This document shows, one piece after another, positions 11,616 through 23,160 of a DNA stretch of 64,000 nucleotides. Both the position numbers and the translations under genes were made by a program. The notes beneath the pieces are model-generated. The model made no database searches and was not told the origin of the DNA. It saw only the letters and a program-made list of their open reading frames with translations. The first letter of the stretch is position 1; each line of letters starts with the position of its first letter. The DNA lies in NCBI GenBank assembly GCA_003996215.1, contig QJPP01001544.1, positions 124,001-188,000 on the forward strand, read 5' to 3'. Source of the stretch: Jaltomata sinuosa. Taxonomy: Eukaryota > Streptophyta > Magnoliopsida > Solanales > Solanaceae.

Positions 11616-12626
11616 TGATGAACGCTCAAATTGTGGCTCTCCAACTAGGAGGTCACGGCGATCGCATAGTCAAAACACATTTATAAACCCAACGGATGTC
11701 AGGGTCATACCCAAGGGACCTGATTTAACTAATTAGAGATTGTGCGAAGTGATTTCAAAGAGAGAGTAATTGTTCAACAAAACCAAAACAATAAAATGGG
11801 GGAATTGGGAAAGTTGTCACTACTAACTCAATTCAAATAAAAACTATAAAATCAAGATGGGTGAACCAAAAAGAAATAGATGACTAGGGGTGCATTTCTG
11901 ATGGGGCATTTGCTATAGGATAGGGTAAACACTAATTCACTTAAATTTTCACCTATTGACATGGGTAGCATTGGTTATGGGTGTGGAATGTTATCTTTTG
12001 ATCAACATCTACATATTCGATGATTTCGGTTAGAACATCATTCGGTGTGCTAAATAACCAACCAACATTTGCTTAGAGAGGTCGTCCTATCTCTACTTCG
12101 GATCCTTAAATGGGAGATTTCGCAATTAGAGTTATGTCTAGCGTCCAATCTAAGTGGATTCCCAAGTACCCACTAGAAATTTCACATCCACAACTATAAA
12201 ATTCTCTCTCGAGAAATTACATAGCCAAGTAACGTAAATTCATGTTTGCAACCACAAATTATTAGATTAAAAGATGGTGAAATTACTAGACCCATATCAG
12301 ATAAGCAATTATAAAAGTGAATTAGCAACACATATAACCATTAGCTAAGCACCCATCATCAATACACCCCTAGACAAGAGAAATTAGCCACTCATAGAAG
12401 GGGGAAAGATATACTAGCTGGGTAAATCAAATTCCCATCCATTGTAGTTAATTCTCAAGTTCTAGAGTCAAATTAGGCACACAATTTGTTACCTAAAAGA
12501 TTGGATTGAAAATGCTCTCTGAATAGAGATGGAGAAAAAGTGTTTTACAAGCCAAAAATATCTCCAAGTTCTCTCTCTAAAATTCTCTGCTAAAAATTGT
12601 ATATACAAAATAAGCCTAAAGTTGCC

Positions 12627-12634
12627 TTTTATAT
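12627..12634 (-). promoter_or_regulatory. TATA box in D left LTR
   Basis: TATAAAAG-type box on the minus strand (ATATAAAA context), in the right place for a U3 promoter between the motif cluster and the R region. The same box is kept in the other LTR at 20854-20861. Confidence 0.65.
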
Positions 12635-12679
12635 GCTCCAAAATCGTCACATAAATTTAGGACAAAATTGCCCTCTAGG

Positions 12680-12920
12680 TGGTGTGTGGCGCGATGTATG
12701 GTTCACATGTCGCAGTGTGCACGTCGCACACCTGCTTCAGATTGGTCTGTGACTTCAGCCGCATAGGTAAGCTTTGTGCGAAGGTGGTGCATTTTGCACC
12801 ACAGGATGTGCACGTCGCATGGAGACCGCACTACTTAGTAGAATCTTTAGTCATCTTTGCAGCTTCATACGGAGGAGGTGCGAACTGCACCTTGGCTTGT
12901 GCGTGTCACATAGCCACCAC
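12680..12920 (-). promoter_or_regulatory. Palindromic motif cluster in D left LTR U3
   Basis: The segment is rich in short inverted motifs built on GTGCGA and TCGCAC, for example GTGCACGTCGCACACC and GTGCATTTTGCACCAC. The base composition is more GC-rich than the LTR around it. The matching LTR keeps the cluster at 20910-21130 with more substitutions. A role in transcription is inferred from its place next to the TATA box. Confidence 0.6.
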
Positions 12921-13117
12921 ACCTCCTGGCAGATTCTCCAGCTTTTACAACTCTTCTCACTTAGCTCCTTTTTGGGTCCATATCCTTGTTTTTCCTCTTC
13001 TATCTGAAGTACCTGCATAGACAACAATAAAGACCATAAAAACCTCTAAATTGATTCAAAATGTAGCAATAATTCATGGATATAGGCTCAATATGTTTGT
13101 AGATTACCGACTTATCA

Positions 13118-13130
13118 AACCCCCAAACTT
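13118..13130 (-). other. Element D polypurine tract
   Basis: The minus strand reads AAGTTTGGGGGTT directly before the LTR start TGATAAGTCGG. E has the equivalent GTTTGGGGGTT before its LTR at 44851. Confidence 0.8.
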
Positions 13131-15178
13131 GAACTATTGTTTTTCCTCAAGCAAGATACTCACACGGCAAGGGATGAATTATGCTAAGACTCAATTAAGG
13201 CACAAAAACTACTCTACACTAAAAATTTAAGAAAAATAAACAAACAAAAGAGTCAACTACTATGCTTATCTCAATTTGGTCCCCCACATACTCAAGGCAA
13301 TTGGTCATTTCAAAACCTTTTTTCAATTTTTTTCAAAAGGACATCATATCTCTTTTAAAACTCAAGGGAATTTGCCATTCAAAATAAGACATTTTAGCTT
13401 CTCAAGTCATTAGCATGGACTGTCAAGGTTTTCCTAGAGATTCTCCACCCAACTAGTCTCATTCATTCCCCTCAATTGAAATAGAGACTCTATGCTTCAA
13501 TTCGAGTGCATGATGCCACTAACCACAAGAGAGAATCCCACTCACAATTATTCAATTCGTAACCACGGGATTATAAGAGAACCAAGAAGACTCTCACTCT
13601 CTCAAGGAAGTTCAGGTGCATTCGCGTCGAACCATAGGCTTTCCCTTCATGTAGATCGCCACTAATGTAGGGTAGCCAAGATCGAAATCACCAAGGACTT
13701 GCGGGTTACGATGTTGGATAGGGCCAAGGTGAGGATATCATTTGGTTCAAGTGACTACACCTCCCTAATGCTCTTTGTTTTCATTTCAAACACCGCTTAC
13801 ATTTTTTAATTTTCAACTTTACCTTATTTCTCCCTCACACAACCCAAGATTTCTCCTTATTTACCTCATGATCATTCACACCTTATATCACCTACACTTG
13901 GTAACACCTATTTTTGCTTTTCAATTTGCTCATGAATCAAGGTGCTACCTTGCACTTGAAGTGCATTTCTTTTCTTCTCCTCATTTGAGCACATGCACCC
14001 CCTAAACTTAGGCATTTGCCTATGTTATCTTTTGTTTCCCCCCAAACTTAGGCTTTTAGCCTACATTTCATTTTCTAGAAATTAGGGAGGATGGGTGCCA
14101 AGATAAAGGTTCCAAAAAAGTCAAGGTGTTACAAAGGTGTTAAAGAATGGTCACAAGCTCAAATGGGTTCACTAGGATTTGATGTCATTGGGAAGTCATT
14201 TGAGTGAAGTGGCTATCAAAAATGGCCTAAGGTCATTTCCCAAGCTTGGTTACACCTAGAATTTCGCCTTGAATCACATTCGGGGTAAGTTCTAGACGAC
14301 ACTTATGCACAAGAATCAAGGTAAAGCCTCACCGTACAAGGCATCATGCCACAAGACTTCATCCAGTAGTGACACAATCAATTGGGGCAAATGACTTTTG
14401 ACAAGCTATTCCGAGTTCATTACACACACGTTTGTGAGTCAATCAAGCTAAAATGAGAGTGTGCAAGTCAAGACAAGAGAATGGTTTTCCTCAAAAATTC
14501 ATTTCCCTTCTTCCTTTCCTTTTCAACAAATTTTTCGGTGGGGCCATTATGAGACAAGCACTTACGGACTCAATTCTAAACTAAACTTGGCATTTCCTTT
14601 AAGAAAGTCATCTCTCAATCTATCATAGGGAAACACCAACCCAGTTTGACACACAAAAACAAAAGAAAAGAAAAAGAAAATAATCAAAACTTTTGCTTCT
14701 TGGGAAAGAATCGTAGTATTAAGAAAACCCTCGGAGTTTATTTCTACACTACTATCAACAAGGCGATCCATAATTTTTTCACGCTCATGAATCAATCAAG
14801 AACAAGCCTCGACGTAGGCATTTAGCGCATTTGCAAGTCACGGGTAGTAAAACAATGGGGCATGTAAGACCAACTCGGCACACCATCAATAAAAACATCA
14901 AGCCCAGCGTGGGCACAATTAAGCCAAAGTCAACAAAAAATATAATCTAAAAAAAATAAAAAATAATGGCATCACAATCAATTATCCAAAATGTGCCCGA
15001 CAAGGGAAAAATAGAACTAAGCAGAATAGTCAATTAGGCCCGACAATGGCAATATATTGTCTGAAGCCCACTCACGGGCACCAAAATCCAAGTAAAGAAA
15101 GCCACCCCCTCCTATGAAAGAAGCATTGTCCTCAATGCTCATAGTGCAATGGGAAATGGGTGGAACTCCATGTAGGAT
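13131..15178 (-). other. Element D 3' non-coding region
   Basis: About 2 kb between the second ORF and the polypurine tract, without a convincing gene. It contains runs of short repeated phrases such as CCCAAACTTAGGC near 14000-14060. Part of it (for example around 14590-14650) matches E at about 43290-43340 in inverted orientation, so it is a conserved part of this element family rather than random insertion. ORFs at 13775-14005 and 14562-14795 do not resemble retroelement proteins. Confidence 0.7.
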
Positions 15179-16640
15179 CTAGTCCTCATCATCACCACCA
15201 TCAGAAGCAGCTTCTTCTTCAACATTCTTCCCACTTGGGCCAGCACCACCCCTTTGAGAGTTTGTCAAAATTGTGGAGTCACGAAGCACTCTCTGAAACT
15301 CAGGCTTCTCATCATCGTCTAGCTCTTGCTCAGCATGCCTGGGCAGCTCTTCTTTTGCATAGGAGGCAAACAACCCATCTAAGGGGCCAGGAATCTTGCG
15401 AGGTGGTGGCAATGTAGTAAAATCCTCTTTCACTACAGGGGCCTTGCCTTTAGCTTTGTTAACATCCCGCCGGAGTGTCCTGATTGCTCCCTCCATGAAA
15501 TCAACCCGCTTGCACAGAGCGTTCAAGCTATCCACTACCCCCTTTACTGCGCTCTTGACTGACCTATTGATCATCCATGGTAGTTTAGTGGCTATGTTAG
15601 AAAGTTGATTCTCATGGCTATAGGTTTTGTCAACCATATCTTGAAGGCTACTTTTGGTCATCGACGGGGCTGTGGGATATGCACGTAGCTCGACAGTGAC
15701 CCAGGAGGGGGATGAAGCATATACTCTATTATCAAGGTCATCACTCGCTTCCATTACTGATGCCTCAGTCCTTTGTCTCTTAAATCGGGGTGCATCCTTG
15801 TCAATTTTCTTATCAAGATCAATCACCCCAACATCGTGGGTAAATTTATCGCAACTGAGGTAGGGAATCTCTATTTTGGCACAGAACTTGATAATAAACA
15901 CCGGGAAAGGAAATGCATCCTTACCTCTGTGGGCTTTTCTCCGAATAACCATGGTTTTAATTTCCCCAAAGTTCACATATTCCTCTGTCATGATGGCAGT
16001 AACAAAGATGGCACCCTCTTGATTTTTTTTCTGATAATTTTAAGAGGGGAGGAATCTATTGCGGATTAGATCATACCACAGTCGAGCTTCAAAGTGCAAA
16101 ATGTTTCTTGGGATATCACCCCCACAAGGGACCAAGAAGGAACATCTTGAGCAATGATTGGGGTTGTTTCTTGATACGGCTTTGGATCGGCCACCAATTT
16201 AGCCTGAGGGATGGTGAAATGTCTATTGGTTGGCCCCAACAGATAGAATTGATAGCAGCGGGGGTGATGCTAACCTTCTTGCCTCTGACTATGACTGAAT
16301 CAAGTTAGGGAATTTCTCCGCAGGCCCTTTGTATCCTTTGGAGTGTTGGGTAGCCTCATATGCCGCAAAGAATTCCCACACCACTTCCTCATAATACCCC
16401 CTGGGTACATCCTAAAAGGGGTGCCACTCCTGCTCAATCATCTAACGGTGCATGTTTGGTAGTTTATCTCCTACTTCTCCCAAGTTAAAAATTTGCTCCT
16501 CATTGAATCCTATATCTTTGTCCCATTTGTAGAGAGCTTTAATGCCCTCTATTATGAAGCGGGGCCTTGCTTCTTCGATAGCGCTTTGCCTGCTATAAGA
16601 CATAGTCTGCATCCAAAGATTATGAGCCAAAAACAAAACA
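15179..16640 (-). pseudogene. Element D second ORF: plant 'putative transposon protein' domain-like
   Basis: The intact C-terminal part (15991-15179, 270 codons) has FPFPVFIIKFCAKIEIPYLS, an RFKRQR basic patch, a predicted helical region around PWMINRSVKSAVKGVV, and an acidic tail ending in DGGDDED. Upstream, 16640-16000 continues in shifted frames with GYYEEVVWEFFAAYEA, VRGKKVSITPAAINSI and LHFEARLWYDLIRNRF. This layout resembles the plant transposon protein family often labelled Transposase_32. Its biochemical role is not known to me. A homologous, more decayed copy lies in E at 42206-42911. Family assignment is from memory of the motif pattern, not a search. Confidence 0.7.
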
Positions 16641-18380
16641 AAATCTACTAAGGGTGGAATACAATAGATTAGAAGTCAAAGTAGGTGTCTGTTGTCTTGT
16701 GCGGACCACATGCAAAACGACCTAGGAAGAGTGTGTGTCGCATGTGCTATCGCACAAGCCAACAGAACCTTCAGGAAATTTTTCTACTGAGGTATGACGC
16801 TAGTGATATCTGCACCATCAGAAGTGCGTGTCGCACCATGTTTTTCCCCTCAAATCAGTGTTCTGTCAACTTGGTGCAATGCCTTGTGCGACCCGCAAAT
16901 CAAGATCTATGCATCGTATGCGAAATTCACAACAACACAATTGGTATTTTTGGTTCCTTGTGTTCTTGTAAGTTACACATATGATACATAGATCAAAATG
17001 TGCTTCAGCACTTAGCACCACACGCAACCAATTCATAATAACAAAGAGGGCAAAAGGGATTCATGACCATAACTTTCGGGTACTCAGACTTCCTTGGATT
17101 TGCATTAACACATAACCAACAAGAAAGGACTCAACGACTTCCCTTAAGATGGATGTTACCCCGTATATCATCAGGAATATCAAGCCTTCTTAGCAACCAT
17201 AGGCACCAACAAGCATATCAACAATTAACTTCGTTCCTTCACAAGACCATACAACCCAACTAGATTTTTAATAAGGATCATGGGCATACAATCAGCAACA
17301 TTCAACCTCAATTATCAATTAACAATTAACAAACAAAACCTCATGACTAACAATGACTAGCCCTTAAGAACGACGTCACCCAATCTATCATCGGGCCAAA
17401 TCAAGCACTAGTCACAAGTGGGTTACTCAAACTTTACCCCATCACAGATATAAAGGCTAAGCATTACTACCAATCAATATGCATAGTCAAGATTTACAAT
17501 CTACCAAGTTGACATTAGAAGATTTCATCATTACAACTCAAAATTGGGGACCCAAAATTTTCGGATCTCACCCGTTAACAACATGCCTAATCTACTAAGC
17601 ATGCTTCACACTATGTGTTCCCAACAATCATAAAAACAACTATTTAACATTGGGGAACTTACCACAAGTAAAGATTACAAAGGGAAGAATGGAAATCAAA
17701 GCTTTTTTGAGTTCCAATAATGGTAACCCACAAGACCTCCCAAAGAATGACGACGATGATGTGGAGAAGTGGTGGAGAGGATTAGGTGAGAAGAAGAGAA
17801 GACTTGGTGGGAGTTTGAGGGGTTTAGAGACAATTTTGTTGGAGGATTTTGAGAGTTGTGGAGAAAGATGGTGGAAAAAGAAGAGAGATAGGTGGTTTTA
17901 AAAGGAAAAGAAGAAGAAGAGTCGATCGGGTCATCTCTGGGTCGGGACGTCAATAGGTTAGGTCAATTAAAAATTCAAGTTTACCTCCCGTGCGCTGCAA
18001 CATGTGATTCGCACTAGGTAAGGTGTGGACCGCATGGTGTATCGCACATGCCCTCTTTTTTTTCTCTCGTGTCTTACCTAGGCATCTATTTTCTGATGCG
18101 ATGGAGGTGCGAGGTTGTTGGCTGTCACCTCCATTTTTCACTTTTCCTCCAGGCCTTCTATTTTGGTGTGCAGTTTGCTGTGAGACACGTATAATTGCTT
18201 GTGCGGTCTGCACCGTCCACCGCATGACACATTGTTCCTTGTTTTCCTTTGTCCATGTTTCAATTCCATGCATTCCTTACAGAACATCAAAAACAACAAA
18301 CAATAACCAAAAAACAAAGGAAGAAACTTGGGTTGCCTCCCAAGAAGCGCTTGATTTAACATCGCAGCATGACGATACTA
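16641..18380 (-). other. Element D spacer between gag and second ORF, with motif clusters
   Basis: No retroelement protein is visible. Two patches (about 16690-16930 and 17990-18230) repeat the same GTGCGA/TCGCAC motifs as the LTR U3. After the second patch, reading on the minus strand, comes a TTTTAAAACC box near 17897-17906 and then a pyrimidine-rich, leader-like stretch (17880-17700). Close to 18340 the minus strand has GCTTCTTGGGAGGCAACCC, a phrase I associate with Athila-type internal regions. The plus-strand ORF at 17650-17901 is probably accidental. Confidence 0.55.
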
Positions 18381-18389
18381 CCTCAATCC

Positions 18390-19733
18390 TCATTCATTTT
18401 TGGGATTGTCGATGGTGTCACTAGGCAGCGTTCCCTTCATCCGTGGGTTCATTTGGCTTGATAGGTTGGTCATTTGGGCCTCATAGTGTTTGATCAAGGC
18501 ACTATGGGATCTCACCATTTGGTGAGGTGTAGAGACCTCACTCTTTAGCTCACTCACTCTCGAGTTTGTAGTGTCCACCTTCTTAAGATCCAAGGACAAT
18601 ATGTCCTCTAACATGGATTGGTCGAGATTGCTTGTGCCCGGTTGGTATAGAGAATCAAATTTGTTTAGGGGGATGTAAGGATTCAAGCTCCGGTGATTTA
18701 AGAAATCACCATCCTTATCACTTTCACGCCAATTTCCATCCCTCTTTTTGTCTCTAATCCAACCTTGATTCTCTTCCCTCGGGCGAAAATACCCGAGGCA
18801 AGAGCTCGCTGACACGTAGCATAGCTTACCATCAATCTCAGTCATAAGCTCAATATCATTCACCTTAATCTTCGGTGTACGCACTGCATTCACCTTCTTA
18901 ACACCAACTCACATCACATGCTTGGCCATCAAGTCAATTTGTGTCATCATTTTAGCCAAAGCTTCATCTCGCTCCTCATCTTTTCTCCTTGTTTCATTCG
19001 TCAAGATTGTTGAGGGAGTTCCCAAAGTTAACATATCTTCCTCTCTTATATGCCAAGCTTGATTAGTCTTGGTCATTCAATCTAATAGCTCCGACGCAAT
19101 GTGGAACTCCAAGTCCATGAAGGTGCCACCTCCAAGATTATCAGCCACCGATTTGTTCATAGAGTTCAATGACCGGTAGAAGCTTTTGAGCAACACATTA
19201 TCTGACAACTCATGGTTTGGGCATAATAGAAGCTTCTTTTTGAATCGTAGCCAAACTTCATCAAGAGGCTCGTCCGGGAGCTGCCTAAAGTTTGTAATCT
19301 CATCTTTTAACTTCATTATTCGAAATGGAGGAAAGAATCTCGAGGTAAATGCCTCAACCAACTTGGCCCAAGATGTGATAGATTTATTCAGTAATTTTTC
19401 CAACCACGATGTGGCTTCCCCCGTGAAAGAGAAAGGGAATAGGCATAATCGAATGGACTCTTGGGAGATATTTTGTATCATGTATGGTTGGAAAATCTCC
19501 ACGAGGTTTCGAATATGCTTGTTGACGTCCTCATGGGCAGCTCCACTAAATAGCTGCTTTATTTTAATTAAATGGAGCATGGTGCTTGTCACATGAAAGA
19601 CAACATTTCCCATCGTGGGGGGTAGGTGGATTGCACATACACCTCCTTGCATCATTGGCCCAGCAGCGTTGGCGTTGTCGAAGTCGCCAATGCTCTCATT
19701 GTCCTTGGCTTCTTCCATAGTCGGCCTGCTCAA
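18390..19733 (-). pseudogene. Element D gag (Athila-like, two nonsense breaks)
   Basis: The first piece (19733-19077, 218 codons) has an Athila-type start (MEEAKDNESIGDFDNANA) followed by the retrotransposon gag core: SIRLCLFPFSFTGEATSWLE, FTSRFFPPFRIMKLKDEI and LLLCPNHELSDNVLLKSFYR. A TGA follows ELLD, where CGA is plausible. The frame continues through MTKTNQAWHIR to a second TGA near 18905. The last piece (18893-18390) has Gag C-terminal features and ends near TLPSDTIDNPKNE. No zinc knuckle is seen. With two suppressible stops the gag is nearly complete. Confidence 0.88.
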
Positions 19734-19821
19734 TTAACACATAAACAACAAAAAGTAAAAGAAAACAATTACTCTCAAGTTGACTTCACAACAACAATCA
19801 AAAACTAGCTAATACTCAAGT

Positions 19822-19838
19822 CCACGGCAACGGCACCA
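19822..19838 (-). other. Element D primer-binding site (tRNA-Asp type)
   Basis: The minus strand reads TGGTGCCGTTGCCGTGG just after the 5' LTR. This resembles the tRNA-Asp complement TGGCGCCGTTGCCGG common in Athila/Tat elements, with a C-to-T change at base 4. Confidence 0.78.
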
Positions 19839-19842
19839 TTTT

Positions 19843-21343
19843 TTATGAACGCTCAAATCATGGCTCTCCAACTTGGAGATCACGGCGATTGTATAGTCAA
19901 ATCACATTTATAAAACCAATGGATGTCGAGGTCGTACCCAAGGGACCTGATTTAACTAATTAGAGATTGTGCGAAGCAATTTCAAAGAGAGAGTAATTGT
20001 TCAACAAAACCAAAACAATAAAATAGGGGAATTGAGAAAGTTGTCACTACTAACTCAATTCAAATAAAAACTATAAAATCAATATGGATGAACGAATAAG
20101 AACTAGATGACTAGGGGTGCATTTCTGATGGGGCATTCGCTATAAGATAGGGTAAACACTAATTCACTTAAATTTTCACCTATTAACATGGGCAGCATTT
20201 GTTATGGGTGTGGAATGTTATCTCTCGATCAACATCCACATATCTGATGATTTCAGTTAGAACATCATTCGGTGTGCTAAATAATCAACCAACATTTGCT
20301 TGGGGAGGTCGTCCTATCTCTAGCTCGAACCCTTAAATAGGAGATTCCACTATTGGAGCTATGTCTAGCCTCCAATCTAAGTGGATTCCTAAGTACCCAC
20401 TAGAAATTTCACATCCACAACTACAAAATTCTCTCTCTAGCAATTACATAACTAAGTAAGGTAAATTCATGTTTGCAACCACAAATTATTAGATTAAAAC
20501 ATGGTGAAATTACTAGACCCATATCAGATTAGCAATTATAAAAGCGAATTAGCAACACCCATAACCATTTACTAAGCACCCATCATCAATACAACCCTAG
20601 ACAAGAGAAATTAGCCACTCATAGAAGGGGGAGAAGATATACAAGCTAGGTAAACAAATTCCCATCCATTGTAGTTGATTCTCAAGTTCTAGAGTCAAAT
20701 TAGGAACACAATTTGTTAACCAAAAGATTGGATTGAAAACTCTCTCTCAATGGAGATGGAGAAAATGTGTTTTACAAGCCAAAAATATCTCCAAGTTCTC
20801 TATATGAAATTCTCTGCTAAAAATCGTATATACAAAATAAGCCTAAAGTTGCCTTTTATATACTCCAAAATCGTCACATAAATATAGGACAAAATTCCCC
20901 TCCAGGCGGGGTGCAGTTCACACGTCACAGTGTGCCCATTACACACCTGCTTTAGTTTAGCCAGTGACTTCAGCTTCATAGGTAAGCTTTGTGTAAAGGT
21001 GGTATGTTTCGCACCACGGGATGTGCGCATAGCATGACGACAGCACTCCTTAGCATAATCTTTAGTCATCTTTGTAGCTTTATGCGGAGGAGGTGAGAAC
21101 CACACCTTGGATTGTGCGTGTTGCATGGCCACCACACCTCCTGGCAGATTCTCCAGCTTTTCACAACTCTTCACACTTAGCTCCTTTTTAGATCTTTTTG
21201 GGTCTATATCATTGTTTTTCCTCTTCTATCCAAAGTACCTGCATAGACATCAATAAAGGCCATAAGAAACTCTAAATTGATTCAAAACGTAGCAATAATT
21301 CATGGATATAGGCTCAATAAGTTGGTAGATTACCAACTTATCA
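19843..21343 (-). repeat. Element D 5' LTR (right copy)
   Basis: 1501 bp, matching 11616-13117 along its length. The left edge reads TTATGAAC instead of TGATGAAC, and the right edge ends CCAACTTATCA followed by the GTACC duplication. The TATA box is at 20854-20861 and the motif cluster at 20910-21130. Substitutions spread along both copies show an insertion that is not recent. Confidence 0.93.
20854..20861 (-). promoter_or_regulatory. TATA box in D 5' LTR
   Basis: ATATAAAA on the minus strand, at the same alignment position as in the left LTR. Being in the 5' LTR, this one would drive the genomic RNA. Confidence 0.65.
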
Positions 21344-21348
21344 GTACC
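21344..21348. repeat. Element D target-site duplication, right copy
   Basis: GTACC directly after the LTR end TTATCA, identical to 11611-11615. C integrase sequence resumes immediately after it. Confidence 0.93.
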
Positions 21349-21803
21349 CTATGCGGTCGCAACTTTCTTAAGATGGATTTTTGCTAACTTAGCCGCATTG
21401 TAAGTCATCTAAATAGGAATGAAGTGTGCAAACTTATTTAATCTATCCATAATAACCCATAACAAATCATACTTCCCCAAGGTCTTGGGAAGGCCAACCA
21501 CGAAATCCACGGCTATTCTCTCTCACTTCCATTAAGAAATGGACATCCTATAATGAGTTCCACCAGGCTTTTGGTGCTCATATTTCACTTGTTGACATCT
21601 CTGACGCTTAGCCACAAAATTGACTATGTATTTCTCTATTCGACCTCACCAATAGTGTTGACTCAAATGGTGATACATCTTGGTCACCCCAGGATGTATA
21701 GAATACATGGAACAGTGAGCCTCAGCTAGAATCATAGGGATCAACTCATCAACACGGGGCACACAAACTCTCCCTTTAATTCATAGAACACATTTATTAT
21801 CAA
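21349..21803 (-). pseudogene. Element C integrase N-terminal half (broken)
   Basis: In the minus strand the segment reads as zinc-finger region followed by VDFVVGLPKTLGKYDLLWVI, which contains the first catalytic Asp of the integrase core. It stops at the D insertion. Several nonsense codons are present. It was continuous with 10733-11610 before D inserted. Confidence 0.83.
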
Positions 21804-22433
21804 TCATGCCTCCATGGCCTCATGCTGCAACACTTTATCACGAATCATACTCAACTTTATATCATCGAATTGATTCCCCTTAATCTTGTCAATAAAAGAG
21901 GACCTCGCCTCAGCATATGCCAATAATCCACCCCTCTTAGACACTTCCAGTCTCACAAAGGTGTTAACTAGATCCTGAATATCCCTAGCCAATGGATGTC
22001 TAGTAGCTTTCAAATAGGCCAAGCTACACATACTCTTAGTCTTTCTACTCAATGCATTGGCTACAATATTAGCTTTACCTAGATGGTACCAAATGGTAAT
22101 GTCATAATCTTTGAGTAATTTCATCCACCTTCGCTGCCTCAAGTTCAAGTCTTTCTGAGTGAAAATATGTTGCATGTTATGGCTGTCTATGAACACTTCA
22201 CAGTGCACCCCATACAAATAATGTCTCCAAATCTTGAGAGAAAACACCACAACAGCCAACTCTAAGTCATGAGTAGAATAGTTCTTCTCATGCACTTTTA
22301 GTTGCCTCAAAGAATAAGTGATAACATTCCTCTCATGCATTAACACAACACCTAAGTCAGACCACAAGGAATCACAATACACAATAAAAAAATTACCTTT
22401 AATTGACAAGGCAAGAACACGAGAAGTAGTCAA
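21804..22433 (-). pseudogene. Element C RNase H and linker
   Basis: This 209-codon open piece has VYCDSLWSDLGVVLMHE, NYSTHDLELAVVVFSLKIWRHY, FTQKDLNLRQRRW and YHLGKANIVANALSRK, the usual order of RNase H blocks and the connection towards integrase. The YCDAS block is changed to YCDSL, keeping the Asp. The frame is open throughout but isolated from RT. Confidence 0.9.
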
Positions 22434-22499
22434 TAAAGTCTTGAGCTTTCAAAAGCTCTCCTCACATTCATTTGACCAAACAAAAAGTACTTCTTCCGG

Positions 22500-23160
22500 A
22501 GTCAAGCAGGTCAGGTGAGTAGAAAGTCATGCAAAACCTTTAACAAATCTATGGTAGTAGCTAGCTAACCCCACAAAGCTACGAATCTTGGTCATCAAAG
22601 TGGGCCTAGCCCAAGTCTTAACTGCCTCAATTTCTGAGGGTGTATCATCACCCCTTCTTTCAAAACTATATGCCCCAAAAAGGACACTAAAGAAAACTAG
22701 AATTCACATTTGGAGAATTTTGCATACAACTCTTTTTCCTTCAACAACCCTAACATGATCCTAATATGATTTGTATGCTTCTCACCACTCTTAGAATACA
22801 CTAGGATATCATTAATGAACACAATAATAAATAAGTCTAGATTGGGATTAAATATCTCATTCATTAAACTCATAAAAGTAGCCGGGGCATTATTCAACCT
22901 AAAAAAATCACAAAGAACTCGTAGCATCTGTACCTGACCCAGAAAGAAATCTTCAGAATATCAAGGCCAAATTTTCAACTGGTGGTATCCAGACCATAAA
23001 TCAAATATAGAAAAGACTGATACACCTTTTAATTAATCAAATAAATCATTGATACAAAGAAGAGGATACTGGTTATGGATCATAACTTTATTTAGCTGCT
23101 GGTAGTCTATGCACATACATAGACTAGCATCTTTCTTCTTAACAAACAACACTGGATCAC
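22500..23160 (-). pseudogene. Element C reverse transcriptase (broken)
   Basis: The N-terminal RT blocks (MCIDYQQLNKV, INDLFD) are in the frame of the protease piece ending at 23033. A frameshift follows, and the piece 22927-22697 holds the FFRLNNAPATFMSLMNEIF block and an active-site box IIVFINDILVYS. The first Asp of the box is Asn (GAT to AAT), so the copy was catalytically dead even before the frameshifts mattered. Confidence 0.88.

Larger units (their letters stand above)
11616..13117 (-). repeat. Element D 3' LTR (left copy)
   Basis: Bounded by TGATGAACGC on the left and CGACTTATCA on the right in plus orientation. It matches 19843-21343 along its full length with scattered substitutions. 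A minus-strand TATA box lies at 12627-12634, and a cluster of GTGCGA/TCGCAC-type motifs lies at 12680-12920 just upstream of it on the minus strand. ORFs at 12679-13020 and 12774-13007 are accidental, since the matching LTR does not keep them. Confidence 0.93.
11616..21343 (-). mobile_element. Element D: complete non-autonomous Athila/Tat-like element
   Basis: It is 9728 bp, with LTRs of 1502 and 1501 bp and a perfect GTACC duplication. Minus-strand order is 5' LTR, tRNA-Asp type primer site, gag, spacer, a second ORF like the plant 'putative transposon protein' domain, a long 3' non-coding region, polypurine tract and 3' LTR. No protease, RT, RNase H or integrase motif is seen in any frame of its internal region, so it must have been mobilised by a partner. 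This resembles the TR-GAG/LARD class of large non-autonomous elements. E in the same window shares its second ORF and 3' region. Confidence 0.9.

Noticed and set aside
12679..13020. Plus-strand ORF of 113 codons with several Cys as a secreted peptide
   Set aside because: It lies in the D LTR and the equivalent region at 20905-21200 does not keep the frame.
15160..15417. Plus-strand ORF with a His-rich run
   Set aside because: It is the antisense of the acidic GAT/GAC-rich tail of the D second ORF.
17650..17901. Plus-strand ORF of 83 codons in D as a small host gene
   Set aside because: It is antisense to the element, Lys/Glu/Trp-rich from purine-rich sequence, and matches no protein I recognise.
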